From Betaproteobacteria bacterium Ga0077532 (GTDB taxonomy: Bacteria; Pseudomonadota; Gammaproteobacteria; Burkholderiales; Ga0077523): 64,000 nucleotides of DNA. Positions 1 through 8,629 of this stretch are shown here, piece by piece. Location of the stretch: positions 1 to 64,000 of the forward strand of contig LNEE01000031.1 of assembly GCA_001464895.1 (NCBI GenBank), given 5' to 3'. Each line of letters begins with the position of its first letter. Position 1 is the first letter of the stretch. Under the pieces are notes generated by a model. It saw nothing but the letters and a program-made list of their open reading frames with translations. It did not search any database and was not told the origin of the DNA. The position numbers and the translations under genes were made by a program.

Positions 1-198
1 CGGGACTTCGAGCACGCCATCCGACTGTCGATCTCGATCGGTGGCGACAGCGACACGGTGGCTGCGATCGCGGGTGCGGTGGCGGAAGCGAGGTTCGGTG
101 TTCCTCCGGACATCGCGGAGGCGACCAGGGCGAAGTTGCCGGCTGACATGCTCGCGGTCGTCGATCGGTTGTATGCGAGGGGCGGGGCGCCGAGATGA
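1..198 (+). CDS. ADP-ribosylglycohydrolase, C-terminal part (cut by window edge)
   Basis: The reading frame is open from the first base to a TGA at 196-198, giving the last 65 residues of a protein that begins outside the window. It contains SISIGGDSDTVAAIAGAVAEA, the C-terminal metal-binding signature (GGDSDT followed by AxxAGA) of the DraG/ADP-ribosylglycohydrolase fold, which removes ADP-ribose from proteins or small molecules using two metal ions. The Asp-Ser-Asp residues would be metal ligands. Family membership is well supported by this motif; the substrate cannot be told from a fragment. It is the leftmost gene of an accessory-looking region and is followed by a 376-bp gap. Confidence 0.85.
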   Translation, partial: RDFEHAIRLSISIGGDSDTVAAIAGAVAEARFGVPPDIAEATRAKLPADMLAVVDRLYARGGAPR

Positions 199-574
199 CC
201 TGCCGCAGAAGGCGTCGTGCCCGGGCCCGCCGGAATATGTTCTCCGATCGAACGTGTTGCACCGATACGTTAAAAATGGCTGCCGATTTTTAACATGTGG
301 GGTCAGCGTGATCCCTTCGCAGGGTCGACGGTCTCACGCGGCTAGGTGGCGTGAGTCGTGGTGGACGATGAACATTCCCGGCGATTCATGCTTGGCTCGC
401 CGCCCTGCTCAATCCAGTCGTGTAGCCGACGCCTGTTCGCGAGAGACCCTGGATCGAGTCATGGCTGGATGCCCGGAATCAGGTGGAATGCACCAGTGTT
501 CGGTTGGATTAATCGTCCACTTCTCTGGTTGTCACGCACAAGCGCCCCTGACCGGCTACCGAGATGGGCTCACG
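199..574. other. Intergenic gap with an AT-rich inverted repeat
   Basis: No convincing gene is present between the ADP-ribosylglycohydrolase stop and the end of the leftward 394-residue gene. Open frames here lack family features and ribosome binding sites. The one visible structure is an AT-rich inverted repeat at 269-294, listed separately. Confidence 0.6.
269..294. repeat. Perfect 9-bp AT-rich inverted repeat
   Basis: GTTAAAAAT at 269-277 is mirrored by ATTTTTAAC at 286-294 across an 8-bp GC-rich spacer. The spacer itself holds GGC and GCC, so a single-stranded copy could fold almost completely. It lies 71 bases after the stop of the ADP-ribosylglycohydrolase and is far more AT-rich than its surroundings. 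It could be an operator, a recombination site or a weak terminator; nothing in the sequence decides between these. Confidence 0.5.
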
Positions 575-1759
575 CTACACCTTCGTATCGACGATCGGTG
601 AAGTCTCGTCCTTCGGTTTCTCGAACGTCTTCAGGTGAACGGCCAAGCTGGTTCCACCCACGATTTCCACTGCGTCAACCGTCTTCAGCCCCAGCGCCAG
701 CGCGTGGTCGGTGAGCAGGAAAACCACCGCCGATCCGTTCTCTGTTCCCAGGAGCGCGAAGTAGGCATCACTATCGGCAGCAAATCGCGTGGCAGACGGG
801 TCTTCAGTCAGCAGCTTGATCATCACGCCGCGCGTTTGCTTGTTTGCAACGTTGGCCCGCCGGACCAGTTCGAGCTTCTTCAGCGCCTCCTTGTCGCCGT
901 CCACGGCCTTGTTGAAGTGATGAAAAAGAACCTCCGAGTTCGAGAAAGCCGTCTTGCTCTTGCCGGGTTCCTCGGTCCCCACGATGTCGTAGTCCTTGCG
1001 GTTCGTCTCGGCATGGATCTGCTTGCCACCGGTCGTCACGTTGTCGGTGACCTTGTTGTGGTACTGGCTTTCGTACTCCGATTCGGTCCGATCCGATCGC
1101 ACGTCGAGGCCCCCGTCGCCATCGGGGACTCTCCGCGTTGTGTACTGGGCGTTGAACTCTTCGGTCGTTTTGCCGCTGTCGGCCACGGGAGGAGTGGCCA
1201 GTTTCACTTTCAGTGCGGCGACCAGCTTCTTGCCCTTTTCCAGACAGGTGGAATAGACACTCTCGCTCGCCATTTCGACCTCCTCCGCCAAGGCGGGAAT
1301 CTTCTTCTTCGCGACTCTCTCGGGAGCCTTCGCGGGAAGCTTCAATGCCAGCGCCAGTTCTGTGACGTTGGAATAGGTGTCGGTTGCGGCCGCCAGATCC
1401 TTCAGCGCTGCGCGGTGCTTCACCCACTTGTAGTCGTATCCCGCCTTGAGCAGGTTCTCCAACTCCGAGAGCTTGTCGGGATCATTCACATCGAAATCGG
1501 CTAGTTCCCCCGCCCATACCCGCTGGACCGTTGCCGTGGCCGGAGGGGCTCTCCGCTGCGAAAGGCGGGCACTGCCGAAAATCGCCCGCATCTGGTTGCG
1601 TTGCGTTACCGCGCGCCGGCTGCCATGGACTCCTTCCGCAAGGGCGCCTTGACTAACGGTCCGGGGGCTGTGGTCGACGGAGGCGGGGGCACTGGTGGTG
1701 GTCAGCGCAGGCTGAGGTTCAGCGTGGCGGGATTCACGGGCAGGTTCGGCACGTTTCAT
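575..1759 (-). CDS. Hypothetical protein with a disordered N-terminal linker, unknown function
   Basis: This 394-residue protein has a good ribosome binding site (GGAGAA, seven bases before the ATG). The first ~85 residues are rich in Pro, Ala, Ser, Gln and Arg and include QRNQMRAIFG and VQRVW. In my recollection such pieces resemble linkers of long proteins around extracellular contractile injection systems (DUF4157 group), but this is a resemblance only and no HExxH motif is present. The rest is predicted soluble, with Lys/Glu-rich helices at ~95-180 and a mixed C-terminal domain around ~290-385. No signal peptide or membrane segment is seen. It could be a cargo, effector or polymorphic-toxin-like protein. 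I do not recognise its family. Confidence 0.75.
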   Translation of the reverse strand: MKRAEPARESRHAEPQPALTTTSAPASVDHSPRTVSQGALAEGVHGSRRAVTQRNQMRAIFGSARLSQRRAPPATATVQRVWAGELADFDVNDPDKLSELENLLKAGYDYKWVKHRAALKDLAAATDTYSNVTELALALKLPAKAPERVAKKKIPALAEEVEMASESVYSTCLEKGKKLVAALKVKLATPPVADSGKTTEEFNAQYTTRRVPDGDGGLDVRSDRTESEYESQYHNKVTDNVTTGGKQIHAETNRKDYDIVGTEEPGKSKTAFSNSEVLFHHFNKAVDGDKEALKKLELVRRANVANKQTRGVMIKLLTEDPSATRFAADSDAYFALLGTENGSAVVFLLTDHALALGLKTVDAVEIVGGTSLAVHLKTFEKPKDETSPIVDTKV

Positions 1760-2335
1760 CTTTGAGTTCTCCGATAGCGTACCAATTCCATGTCAGATTC
1801 GGACGCGAAGCCATCGGCTGGTACCTGAACTGGTGCTTCCAGAAGACTGATGCGCGTGAGGCCTGCAGGTTACCGACCGGGGAGTGGATTAACGACGCCG
1901 ATTCGGGTCCTGCCCCCGTTCACACGTGGAAGCCGCCCGAGCTGAAGGTGGCCGGGAATGGCGCTCTGCCATGCCAAGCGAGGATCCACGAACACCCATG
2001 GCCGAACTGCTCCGTTAGTCCAGCCCAGCAGTGAGCAGCGAGATAGGCCGATAGCCGGCGTCGAAGGCCGCGCCAGGACTGGATCTCCGAAGGGCGTGCC
2101 GTAGATCCGCCAACCTATCCGCCACCAAACGTCCGATCGGATTCGGGGCCGGCTTGTTTCCGCACTCGGAAGGCCTTTCGCCGACGGTTTCCAGGACATC
2201 AGCAGCCCCTCGATGCCATCCGTTTCGGGCCCGCTCGGAATCCGGCCCCGGCAGGTGTGCCTTTCAGCGATCATCATCGACAATTGGTAGGTGTGCGGTG
2301 GTTCTTCACGACGGACGGCGAGGTACACGCGAACT
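1760..2335. other. Intergenic region upstream of mcrB-like gene
   Basis: This 576-bp stretch separates the divergent 394-residue gene and the mcrB-like gene, so promoters for both should lie here, but I could not pick a convincing -35/-10 pair. Open frames on both strands (for example a 165-codon minus-strand frame at 1870-2367) have no recognisable domain and look like chance frames in GC-rich DNA. It may hold remnants of decayed genes. Confidence 0.5.
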
Positions 2336-4126
2336 ATGGCCCGATACACAGAGCACGACCCCAGCAAGATCTACGAAGTCGCGAAGGCGTTTCTCTCCGA
2401 CTGCCTCTTGCGCGACGGTTCTCTGCTGAACGCTGGTGAATCCGTCTGGCGTACAGACCTCCTCGGTCGCATTCACAAGGCGTTCGTCGCAGCCCCTGAC
2501 GAAGGGCAGCGGTCCTTCATGGACAAGTTCAAGGATCAGATCGGTAAGGAAGATCCGGAGGTGGTTCGCCTGGCCGCGGAGATTCTGTGTGTCTACTTCC
2601 TGTTCCCGTCCAACGTGGGTGGAGTACGAAAACGGCAGATCGTGAACCAGATTCTCGCCTGGGCCGGTGGTGAGCTGCCTCCGGATCATCTGGTCTCTGA
2701 GGCGTTCTCTACTGGGATCGGTAGCGGCGGCCAGGGTTACAACACACGTCGACCGTTCGAGATCGCGTTCCTGATCGAGTTCGCCATCGCCTGGAAGAAG
2801 CTGTCGTCTGAGCGGCGGGTCGAAGTTGCGGCAGACCCTTGGCTCTTCCAGGGACTCGTCGACAGCATTGAGGACGCGGAGCCCAAGCAGTTGCGGCACA
2901 TGCTGCTTCACATGCTGTTTCCTGATCATTTCGAGCGCATCGCGAGCGGCAGCCACAAGCAGAGGGTCGTGAATGCATTCGCCGGGTTGGTTGAGGGCGA
3001 TCCGCAGAATGAAGATCGCGCGCTGCTGGCCATCCGCCGGGAGCTCGAGAAGCTGTTGCCGAACCAGCAACTCGACTTCTACTGGTCACCTCTCGTCGGG
3101 GCCTGGTACGACGACAGCGAAGGCGAATCTGGTGGTGCGCCGCTGGAGATCATCCAGCACAAGAAGCAGATCGTCCTCTACGGCCCGCCGGGGACGAGCA
3201 AAACGTACCGATCGAAGAAACTGGCGGAGAGAGTGATTCGTTCTGCGGCACTCAGCCAGATGGGGCCCGCGAAATACTTCCAGTCGCAGCCCGTGGTCGC
3301 TGCCGCAGTCGAGAGCAACGTCCACCGATTGCAGTTGCACCCCGCGTACAGCTACGAGGATTTCATCCGGGCTCTCCATATCGCCAAGCACGGGGGCACC
3401 GAGTACCGGGCAGGTTACCTTCCGCGGTTGATCGCGGACATCGAGAAGACACCTCGCTCGGAACGACTGCCACACGTCCTGATCCTCGACGAGATGAACC
3501 GGACCGATCTGAGTCGGATGCTGGGCGAGTGTTTCTCGTTGCTGGAGGATCGGAACCAGACCATCGAACTGCCGGCCCGAGACTCGGACGGGGCCGCGAT
3601 GAAGCTGCGTATTCCGGACGATCTGTTCGTGATCGGCACCATGAATCTGATCGACCAGTCCATCGAGCAGATCGACTTCGCACTTCGCCGGCGCTTCCTC
3701 TGGCTCCTGTGTCCGTTTGATGCCGAGGCGTTGGTCGGTGCCGCCGAAGCAAGGTGGCGGGAGCTGAAGTCGGGCCTCGACTGGGATCGCCTCGAACCGG
3801 ACTTCCGGAAGCTGGCAGAAGCGACCGCGGCGCTGAACAGGGAGATCCACGACAGTCCGCTGCTGGGCGCGCAGTATGAGGTCGGGCACACCTACCTGCT
3901 CGATGTGGTCGTGTTCCTGCGCAACTTCCTGGGCCCCCGGCCGGCGCATAAACAGAACTACCTCTGGAACAAGAAGGGGCGCGTGCTTGAGCCGGTGGTG
4001 CAGGTGTGGAACCTATCCCTCCGCCCGTTGCTGGAGCAGTACCTCGCGGGGCTGGATGCGATCGCTCGTAACGCGGAGCTCGACCGGTTGTCGAAGGTTC
4101 TCTTCAAGCCCCCGGTGGCGGAATGA
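2336..4126 (+). CDS. McrB-like AAA+ GTPase/ATPase of a type IV restriction system
   Basis: This protein of about 596 residues has the motor domain of McrB-type restriction subunits. It shows Walker A GPPGTSKT near residue 283, Walker B LILDEMNRTD near 382-391 with Asp385-Glu386, and a sensor/arginine region with GTMNLIDQS and FALRRRFLW. In the family McrB rings hydrolyse nucleotide and drive the McrC nuclease on DNA with modified cytosines. The N-terminal ~270 residues would be the target-reading part; I do not recognise them as the classical DUF3578 domain, so specificity is unknown. I chose the ATG at 2336 because the conserved-looking protein starts there; an in-frame ATG at 2291 would only add 15 unremarkable residues. 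Its stop overlaps the next ATG by four bases (ATGA), the usual mcrB-mcrC coupling. Confidence 0.88.
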   Translation: MARYTEHDPSKIYEVAKAFLSDCLLRDGSLLNAGESVWRTDLLGRIHKAFVAAPDEGQRSFMDKFKDQIGKEDPEVVRLAAEILCVYFLFPSNVGGVRKRQIVNQILAWAGGELPPDHLVSEAFSTGIGSGGQGYNTRRPFEIAFLIEFAIAWKKLSSERRVEVAADPWLFQGLVDSIEDAEPKQLRHMLLHMLFPDHFERIASGSHKQRVVNAFAGLVEGDPQNEDRALLAIRRELEKLLPNQQLDFYWSPLVGAWYDDSEGESGGAPLEIIQHKKQIVLYGPPGTSKTYRSKKLAERVIRSAALSQMGPAKYFQSQPVVAAAVESNVHRLQLHPAYSYEDFIRALHIAKHGGTEYRAGYLPRLIADIEKTPRSERLPHVLILDEMNRTDLSRMLGECFSLLEDRNQTIELPARDSDGAAMKLRIPDDLFVIGTMNLIDQSIEQIDFALRRRFLWLLCPFDAEALVGAAEARWRELKSGLDWDRLEPDFRKLAEATAALNREIHDSPLLGAQYEVGHTYLLDVVVFLRNFLGPRPAHKQNYLWNKKGRVLEPVVQVWNLSLRPLLEQYLAGLDAIARNAELDRLSKVLFKPPVAE

Positions 4127-5469
4127 AACTCGTCGCGCGGGACTGCTCGCCGCTCGTTCCTCAACCGACTCCGCACGAGGCTGCATGGCTTCGCCGACTG
4201 ATCAGCCATGTCGACGCAACGGATCTCGTCGTTCCCCTCGCAGGCGAGCGTGACGAGGACGAACCAGTCGTCTACTGCGCGTGGGACGGTGTCTGGTGGG
4301 CGGGTCGGTACATCGGATCTCTTTCTTTCGAAGGGAGCAGCCTGACCATCGAGCCGCGCTTCGGCCTGGAAGCGCTGCGGGACTGGCTTTCCGAGGCGAT
4401 GTCGGTTGTAGTAATTGATACGACGGGCGATCTGAATATGAACGCGCCTTTCATCGTCCAACTCCTGGCATCCGTGTGGCTAAACGGGTTCATCGAGGCT
4501 GCTCGACATGGGTTGCCTGCGCTACGTCGTGATGTCGCCACGACGGGCTCAGCGATTCGAGGACGCCTCGATGTCGGGGCCTCTCTCCGACTGATCGCGA
4601 CCGGCGGTGACCAAGTCGTGTCGATCCGCTCGGAGCGATCGCTGCAGCACGCCGCTTCCGACGCCATCGTCGCCGCCTACCAGGTGCTGCGTCGCTGGCT
4701 CGGCGTGCCGGATGAAAAGTGGATGCCGCCACGCGCGAGGGAACTCATCCCGCAGTTGATGTCCGTGACCGGCGCGCGACCGCGCGTTCCGACGAAAGTA
4801 GAGCTCGACCGCGTTCGCTACACGCCGATCACAGCTCGCTTCGCGTCAATCGCAGAACTCTCCCGGCAAATTGCAAACCGCAGAGGCCTCGGCGCTGACA
4901 TCAATGTCAGCGGTGAGACCAAGGGTGTCCTGCTCGATGTCGCCGAACTCTGGGAGTTGTACGTGCTCAGCGTGCTTCGGAAGGCGGCTGCTCCGCTGAA
5001 CGTGATACACGGCACCCGCGACAGCGCCTCCACCAGGAAGCTGCTCCACAGTGACATCACCGGTCATGGTTTGGGCACCTTGATTCCCGATGCGGTCGTC
5101 TATGGCGGCGACGGCATCCGAGCCGTTGCCGACGCGAAGTACAAATCGCTGCACCCCACGCGAGCCGCGCCCAACGGGCCGCAGCGTGAGGACCTCTACC
5201 AGATGGTCGCCTACCTCGCCCGGTTCGCTCCTGGCGGCGGTGGGACTGCCTGGGGCCTGCTGGTGTACCCGTGGGATCCTGCGCGGCCATCGGTCCCCGA
5301 GGCGGAGCGGCAGAGTCCCTGGAGTCTGGATCCCGGGAGGAAGGTGGTGTTCACCGCCTTGCCACATGCGACCGCGGAAGCCGTCACCACACTCCGCGCG
5401 CTTCTCATGCCGATGACCCAGGAGCGACACGATTCGAGAGCGGGGTTCCTCAACGGTCGGACGGCGTAG
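4123..5469 (+). CDS. McrC-like nuclease subunit of a type IV restriction system
   Basis: This 448-residue protein is translationally coupled to the McrB-like gene. It has the McrC layout: an N-terminal beta-rich region (~1-110) containing YIGSLSFEGSSLTIEPRFG, a helical middle, and a C-terminal PD-(D/E)xK nuclease core with IPDAVVYGG (Asp323) and VADAKYKS (Asp337, Lys339). LLDVAELWELYVLSVLRKA just before the core is typical of McrC. In known systems McrC carries the cutting activity and is switched on by the McrB ring. All core nuclease residues I can identify are present, so the pair looks functional. It is followed by a short gap and then by genes on the opposite strand. Confidence 0.88.
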   Translation: MKLVARDCSPLVPQPTPHEAAWLRRLISHVDATDLVVPLAGERDEDEPVVYCAWDGVWWAGRYIGSLSFEGSSLTIEPRFGLEALRDWLSEAMSVVVIDTTGDLNMNAPFIVQLLASVWLNGFIEAARHGLPALRRDVATTGSAIRGRLDVGASLRLIATGGDQVVSIRSERSLQHAASDAIVAAYQVLRRWLGVPDEKWMPPRARELIPQLMSVTGARPRVPTKVELDRVRYTPITARFASIAELSRQIANRRGLGADINVSGETKGVLLDVAELWELYVLSVLRKAAAPLNVIHGTRDSASTRKLLHSDITGHGLGTLIPDAVVYGGDGIRAVADAKYKSLHPTRAAPNGPQREDLYQMVAYLARFAPGGGGTAWGLLVYPWDPARPSVPEAERQSPWSLDPGRKVVFTALPHATAEAVTTLRALLMPMTQERHDSRAGFLNGRTA

Positions 5470-5533
5470 TAGGTCGCCAGGGACTTGACCAGGTAACGCC
5501 GGATCCTCGTCAGTCCTTCGCCTGCCACGGGGC

Positions 5534-6007
5534 TTAGATCAGATCAGAAGGGACGGCTGCAGGCGGCGCATCTTCGACCTGCTCCAGAAGCGCCAGCAGT
5601 GCCTTGGCTTCCTCATGCGTCAGGCCGTCGAGGGGATCTGTTACCACCTGGATCTTGTTGTTCAACAGCCCAGCGAGCTTCGCCTTGAGCGTGATGCTCG
5701 CGATCATCCCTATCACGTTCTGCCGGCTCCTCGCGAGTGCGAGAGCTTCATCGGCTTCCACCAGGGCAGAGGCCGTTGTGTATACGAAGATTTCCGAAAC
5801 CTGGGCGTGAAGCGCACGAACCCTTGCCATGACCTTACCATTCGCTGCCATCTGACTTGCTCGCGCGTACACGGAACCAGGTTGCCATCTCAGGGACCGC
5901 GGATAGGCCTCTCGATACGCGTCCGCCTGCGTCCTCCCGGACACGAGGGCTTTGGCGAAGGTCTCCTGTTGGGGAGTCAGGCCGGTGATCGGGTTACGTT
6001 GAGGCAT
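5534..6007 (-). CDS. Phage terminase small subunit (TerS-like)
   Basis: From the ATG at 6007 this is a 157-residue protein. Its N-terminus has GLTPQQETFAKALVSGRT followed by QADAYREAYP, the helix-turn-helix opening of the Terminase_2 family, which recognises packaging sites on phage DNA. The C-terminus is helical and rich in Leu and Glu, ending LLALLEQVEDAPPAAVPSDLI. The frame is open to another ATG at 6076, which would add 23 residues with no conserved feature; I prefer 6007, where the family-like sequence begins, although its ribosome binding site (AGGCG) is very close. No large terminase is nearby, so it would have to act with a helper phage motor or be a remnant. Confidence 0.72.
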   Translation of the reverse strand: MPQRNPITGLTPQQETFAKALVSGRTQADAYREAYPRSLRWQPGSVYARASQMAANGKVMARVRALHAQVSEIFVYTTASALVEADEALALARSRQNVIGMIASITLKAKLAGLLNNKIQVVTDPLDGLTHEEAKALLALLEQVEDAPPAAVPSDLI

Positions 6008-6200
6008 CTCGCCTATTCCAGTCGATTCGAACTGCATCGCGGTGGCCACGATTCTCGATATCTCCACCTGTTTCATCGTCGTGCTGGGTGGAAGCTACTT
6101 CGCCCCCTCGAGGAGCCGGTGGCCCTGACTGATCGCCGGCATCGTGCTCCTCGAACTCGTCGATGCCGGTATCCCGCCCACATGCCGTGCGGACAGCCAT
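5994..6200 (-). CDS. Possible small acidic protein between rep and terS
   Basis: A 68-codon frame starts four bases after the stop of the replication gene and overlaps the preferred terS start by 14 bases, a spacing that fits a leftward operon. The predicted product is rich in Asp, Glu, Gly and Arg (for example TGIDEFEEHDAGD) and has no recognised domain, signal or membrane segment. Only position and spacing support it; it may be a chance frame, and it is lost if terS actually starts at 6076. Confidence 0.3.
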   Translation of the reverse strand: MAVRTACGRDTGIDEFEEHDAGDQSGPPAPRGGEVASTQHDDETGGDIENRGHRDAVRIDWNRRDAST

Positions 6201-6204
6201 CGTG

Positions 6205-8265
6205 TCATCTCGCCGACGCGGCAGTGGTACCAAGAACGCTTCGCACACGATTCGATCGGGAGAAGGGGGCTGCGAGCGGGTGAACGCTGTCCGGCTTTCG
6301 AGCCTTCCTCAATACGCGGTACACGTCGTTTCCGGAGTGTTGCTCGGTCCCCTTTCGTGCGATCGCTTGGTCTGTTGCCTGCCGGCGCATCGGTTCTGCT
6401 GGAGACCGGACCCTGCTGGACGCACGCGGCGCTCCGGCCGTTGTTCCCCGCCTACCGAGCCCATGGGTGGGCAATGGAACGGGAGGACCATCCTCGCGCG
6501 TGGCTCCATCGCCGGAAATCTCTGATCGGCCATATCCAGCACCCCAGTACGTCAACCATTCCGGGCTGAAATCAGCAGCAGGACTACGCGATTCTGCAGA
6601 CATGAGTGACGAATCATCGACCGGCGGTCGGGCGCGACGAAGATCCAGGCGTTGGACCACGTATTCCTGCCCCTCCTGACCGTCGACCGTACAGTTATTC
6701 ACACTCTTTCCAAGGACGACACGCCCTTCCGACAGAGCGGTCGATCCCTTGGGGCTGTTGATCGTCCAGGTGTGGCGGGGGGCTTCGTACACCTTCGCCA
6801 TGTCGCTGACGTGCGCCACACCGAAGGCCTTCATGCGACCCTCGACTCCGTACCGCCCTTCACGCTCATCCCAGCACTTGGCGACCTGCAGCGGATAGTC
6901 TCGACGGCGCTGCATCGGTCCCCCGATGGCCTGAAGGAAGCGCCCGTAGTCGGCGTGGCCCCCGGCATTTCTCTCGTCCGGCAGCATGTCGCCGGACTCC
7001 GCCGCCGTAGGCATCATCTCGGCGAGCTTGAACTTCGGACCCTGCGCGGCATGCCACGCCTTTTGCAACACCGGGGGCGCGTTGCGAACCGATGCCGCCG
7101 ACAGCCGGCGTATCTCGTGCCACAGCTCGGCCGGCGGGCCACCGATGAAGCTGAACTGGCGAACTCCATGAATGCTCGACCAAGCGTTCACGCGCTCAGC
7201 CAGGTCGCGCATCGAAAGGGATTTACCCCCGATCTCTGCTTCGTCGTTCACGTCCTGCCGAGAGATACCTTTCAGGATGTACCCGATGGTTGACTTCTCC
7301 GAGAGGTCGATGGTCTCGCACGTCAGGAGCTTCTGTTCCTCGCTCGGCAGCTCTGGGACATCCTTCAGCACGTACTGCTCGATGACCTTCCGCAACGTCA
7401 TCGCGCTTCTGGGATCGGTGTAAAGCAATAGGTGCCAGTGAGGGCATCCGTCGTGGTGGGGCTCGGCGACTCTGATGCCGTAGTAGTCCACAGCCTTCCG
7501 CGACAACTTCGCGCGAATCCGCGCCCAGTTCTTCTGGAGGTACTCGTGCACCTCCCTCGGCGTCGTACCAGCGTAATGAGGATTCGCTTTGCCGTTCCTG
7601 TGCCGACGCGCATGCATCGCTCCTGGCACAGTGATCGTGATGAACAACGCAGTGTGCATCGCGTCCCTGGCATAGCTCTCGAACCCAAGCAGCCGGGTCC
7701 AGATTTCAGCCCACTGGTTCTTCTTGTTGCCGGTTCCGCTTCCAACCAATGCGGCAAGGGTGAGCTCGTCGCCGACCTCGTTCCTCGCCGTCGTTTCCTT
7801 CAACGTCTCGGCTGTCCAGCGTTGGCGGGTGCGATACCGGCTGAGTGTCGCCTCGCTGACATACGGCGAGGCGAAGCGGTGGACCCATCCCAGTGCGATG
7901 GCCCTCGCCTCGAGATCGCGCTCCCAGAGCGACCAAAAGCGGACGGCAGCCCAGCGAGGGTCGCGCATCCTGGCGACCGCCGACTTGTCGGAGAGACGCT
8001 TGGCTGGCGGCGCGATATCCCACTGCCGGCAGAGAGATTCGAGTTCGGTCCTGCGGAGTTTCAGGTCACGCGTACCCGCGTCGATCCTCAGAGCGCGATC
8101 GGAAAACTCCCGGGAGCGGAGGCGCCACGACGAAATCATCGCAGTGCCGGGCTTCGACCGACTGGATTCCCGAGGGAAGCAGTCTTGTTCTGCCACGGCG
8201 GGAGCGAGCTGATTCATGGGATCTTTCGGCGGTGCTTGATCCAGGGTCACGCTAATCGATCGCAT
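6205..8265 (-). CDS. HUH replication endonuclease, P2 gpA-like
   Basis: This 686-residue protein belongs to the phage replication gene A family (Phage_GPA), which nicks one origin strand and starts rolling-circle replication. The core shows motif 1 (ALFITITVPGAMH near residue 215), the family segment TPREVHEYLQKNWARIRAKL, the HUH motif within AEPHHDGCPHWHLLLYTD near residues 266-283, and the tyrosine helix TIGYILKGIS with Tyr329. P2 gpA has two tyrosines here (YxxxY); this protein has Gly at the second position. The N-terminal ~200 residues and the C-terminal ~200 are more variable, the latter rich in Arg, Ser and Pro. It lies just downstream of the AlpA-type gene in a leftward run. Start choice between 8265 and the internal ATG at 8217 is open. 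Confidence 0.85.
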   Translation of the reverse strand: MRSISVTLDQAPPKDPMNQLAPAVAEQDCFPRESSRSKPGTAMISSWRLRSREFSDRALRIDAGTRDLKLRRTELESLCRQWDIAPPAKRLSDKSAVARMRDPRWAAVRFWSLWERDLEARAIALGWVHRFASPYVSEATLSRYRTRQRWTAETLKETTARNEVGDELTLAALVGSGTGNKKNQWAEIWTRLLGFESYARDAMHTALFITITVPGAMHARRHRNGKANPHYAGTTPREVHEYLQKNWARIRAKLSRKAVDYYGIRVAEPHHDGCPHWHLLLYTDPRSAMTLRKVIEQYVLKDVPELPSEEQKLLTCETIDLSEKSTIGYILKGISRQDVNDEAEIGGKSLSMRDLAERVNAWSSIHGVRQFSFIGGPPAELWHEIRRLSAASVRNAPPVLQKAWHAAQGPKFKLAEMMPTAAESGDMLPDERNAGGHADYGRFLQAIGGPMQRRRDYPLQVAKCWDEREGRYGVEGRMKAFGVAHVSDMAKVYEAPRHTWTINSPKGSTALSEGRVVLGKSVNNCTVDGQEGQEYVVQRLDLRRARPPVDDSSLMSAESRSPAADFSPEWLTYWGAGYGRSEISGDGATREDGPPVPLPTHGLGRRGTTAGAPRASSRVRSPAEPMRRQATDQAIARKGTEQHSGNDVYRVLRKARKPDSVHPLAAPFSRSNRVRSVLGTTAASAR

Positions 8266-8275
8266 CGGAGGGCGC

Positions 8276-8533
8276 TCAGCGTGCGCGGGTCATCCGCATC
8301 GCCCGATCGAGCTTCGCGGTCAGAAGGTGTGACGGCGTCGGAGCGGGCTCCGCCGGAGGCAATCCGTCGACGTACTTCTGAAGGTCGCTGACTCGCCAAC
8401 GTAGGAAGGCGCGCCTCCCGCTGAGGCTGATTGGCGCCGGGAATCCAGGTTCGTGCCGAAGGCTATGGAACTTCCGTTCGCAGACGCTGAGATATGCGGC
8501 GGCTTCGACGGCGGAGAGGAGGAGTTTCTGCAT
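8276..8533 (-). CDS. AlpA-type / excisionase-like helix-turn-helix regulator
   Basis: This is an 85-residue protein whose first ~60 residues form a MerR-like winged helix: LLLSAVEAAAYLSVCERKFH is the helix-turn-helix, and FLRWRVSDLQKYVDGLP the wing and closing helix, as in AlpA and Xis-like HTH_17 proteins. In prophages and satellites such proteins control integrase and excision genes or act as recombination directionality factors. It sits 10 bp before rep and downstream of a hypothetical gene, the usual place for an AlpA gene in satellites. No clear ribosome binding site precedes the ATG at 8533. Confidence 0.8.
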   Translation of the reverse strand: MQKLLLSAVEAAAYLSVCERKFHSLRHEPGFPAPISLSGRRAFLRWRVSDLQKYVDGLPPAEPAPTPSHLLTAKLDRAMRMTRAR

Positions 8534-8629
8534 GGGCGTTGCACCAAGTTTCGATGCAGCGAGGATGCCCTTTAGGCGTTAAGCCGGTCAAAGATGAAAG
8601 CCGACACGAACTGGTTCGTGTCGCTTCTA

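Noticed and set aside
1870..2367. 165-codon minus-strand frame in the gap before the mcrB-like gene
   Set aside because: No ribosome binding site, no domain, and it runs into the start of the mcrB-like gene.
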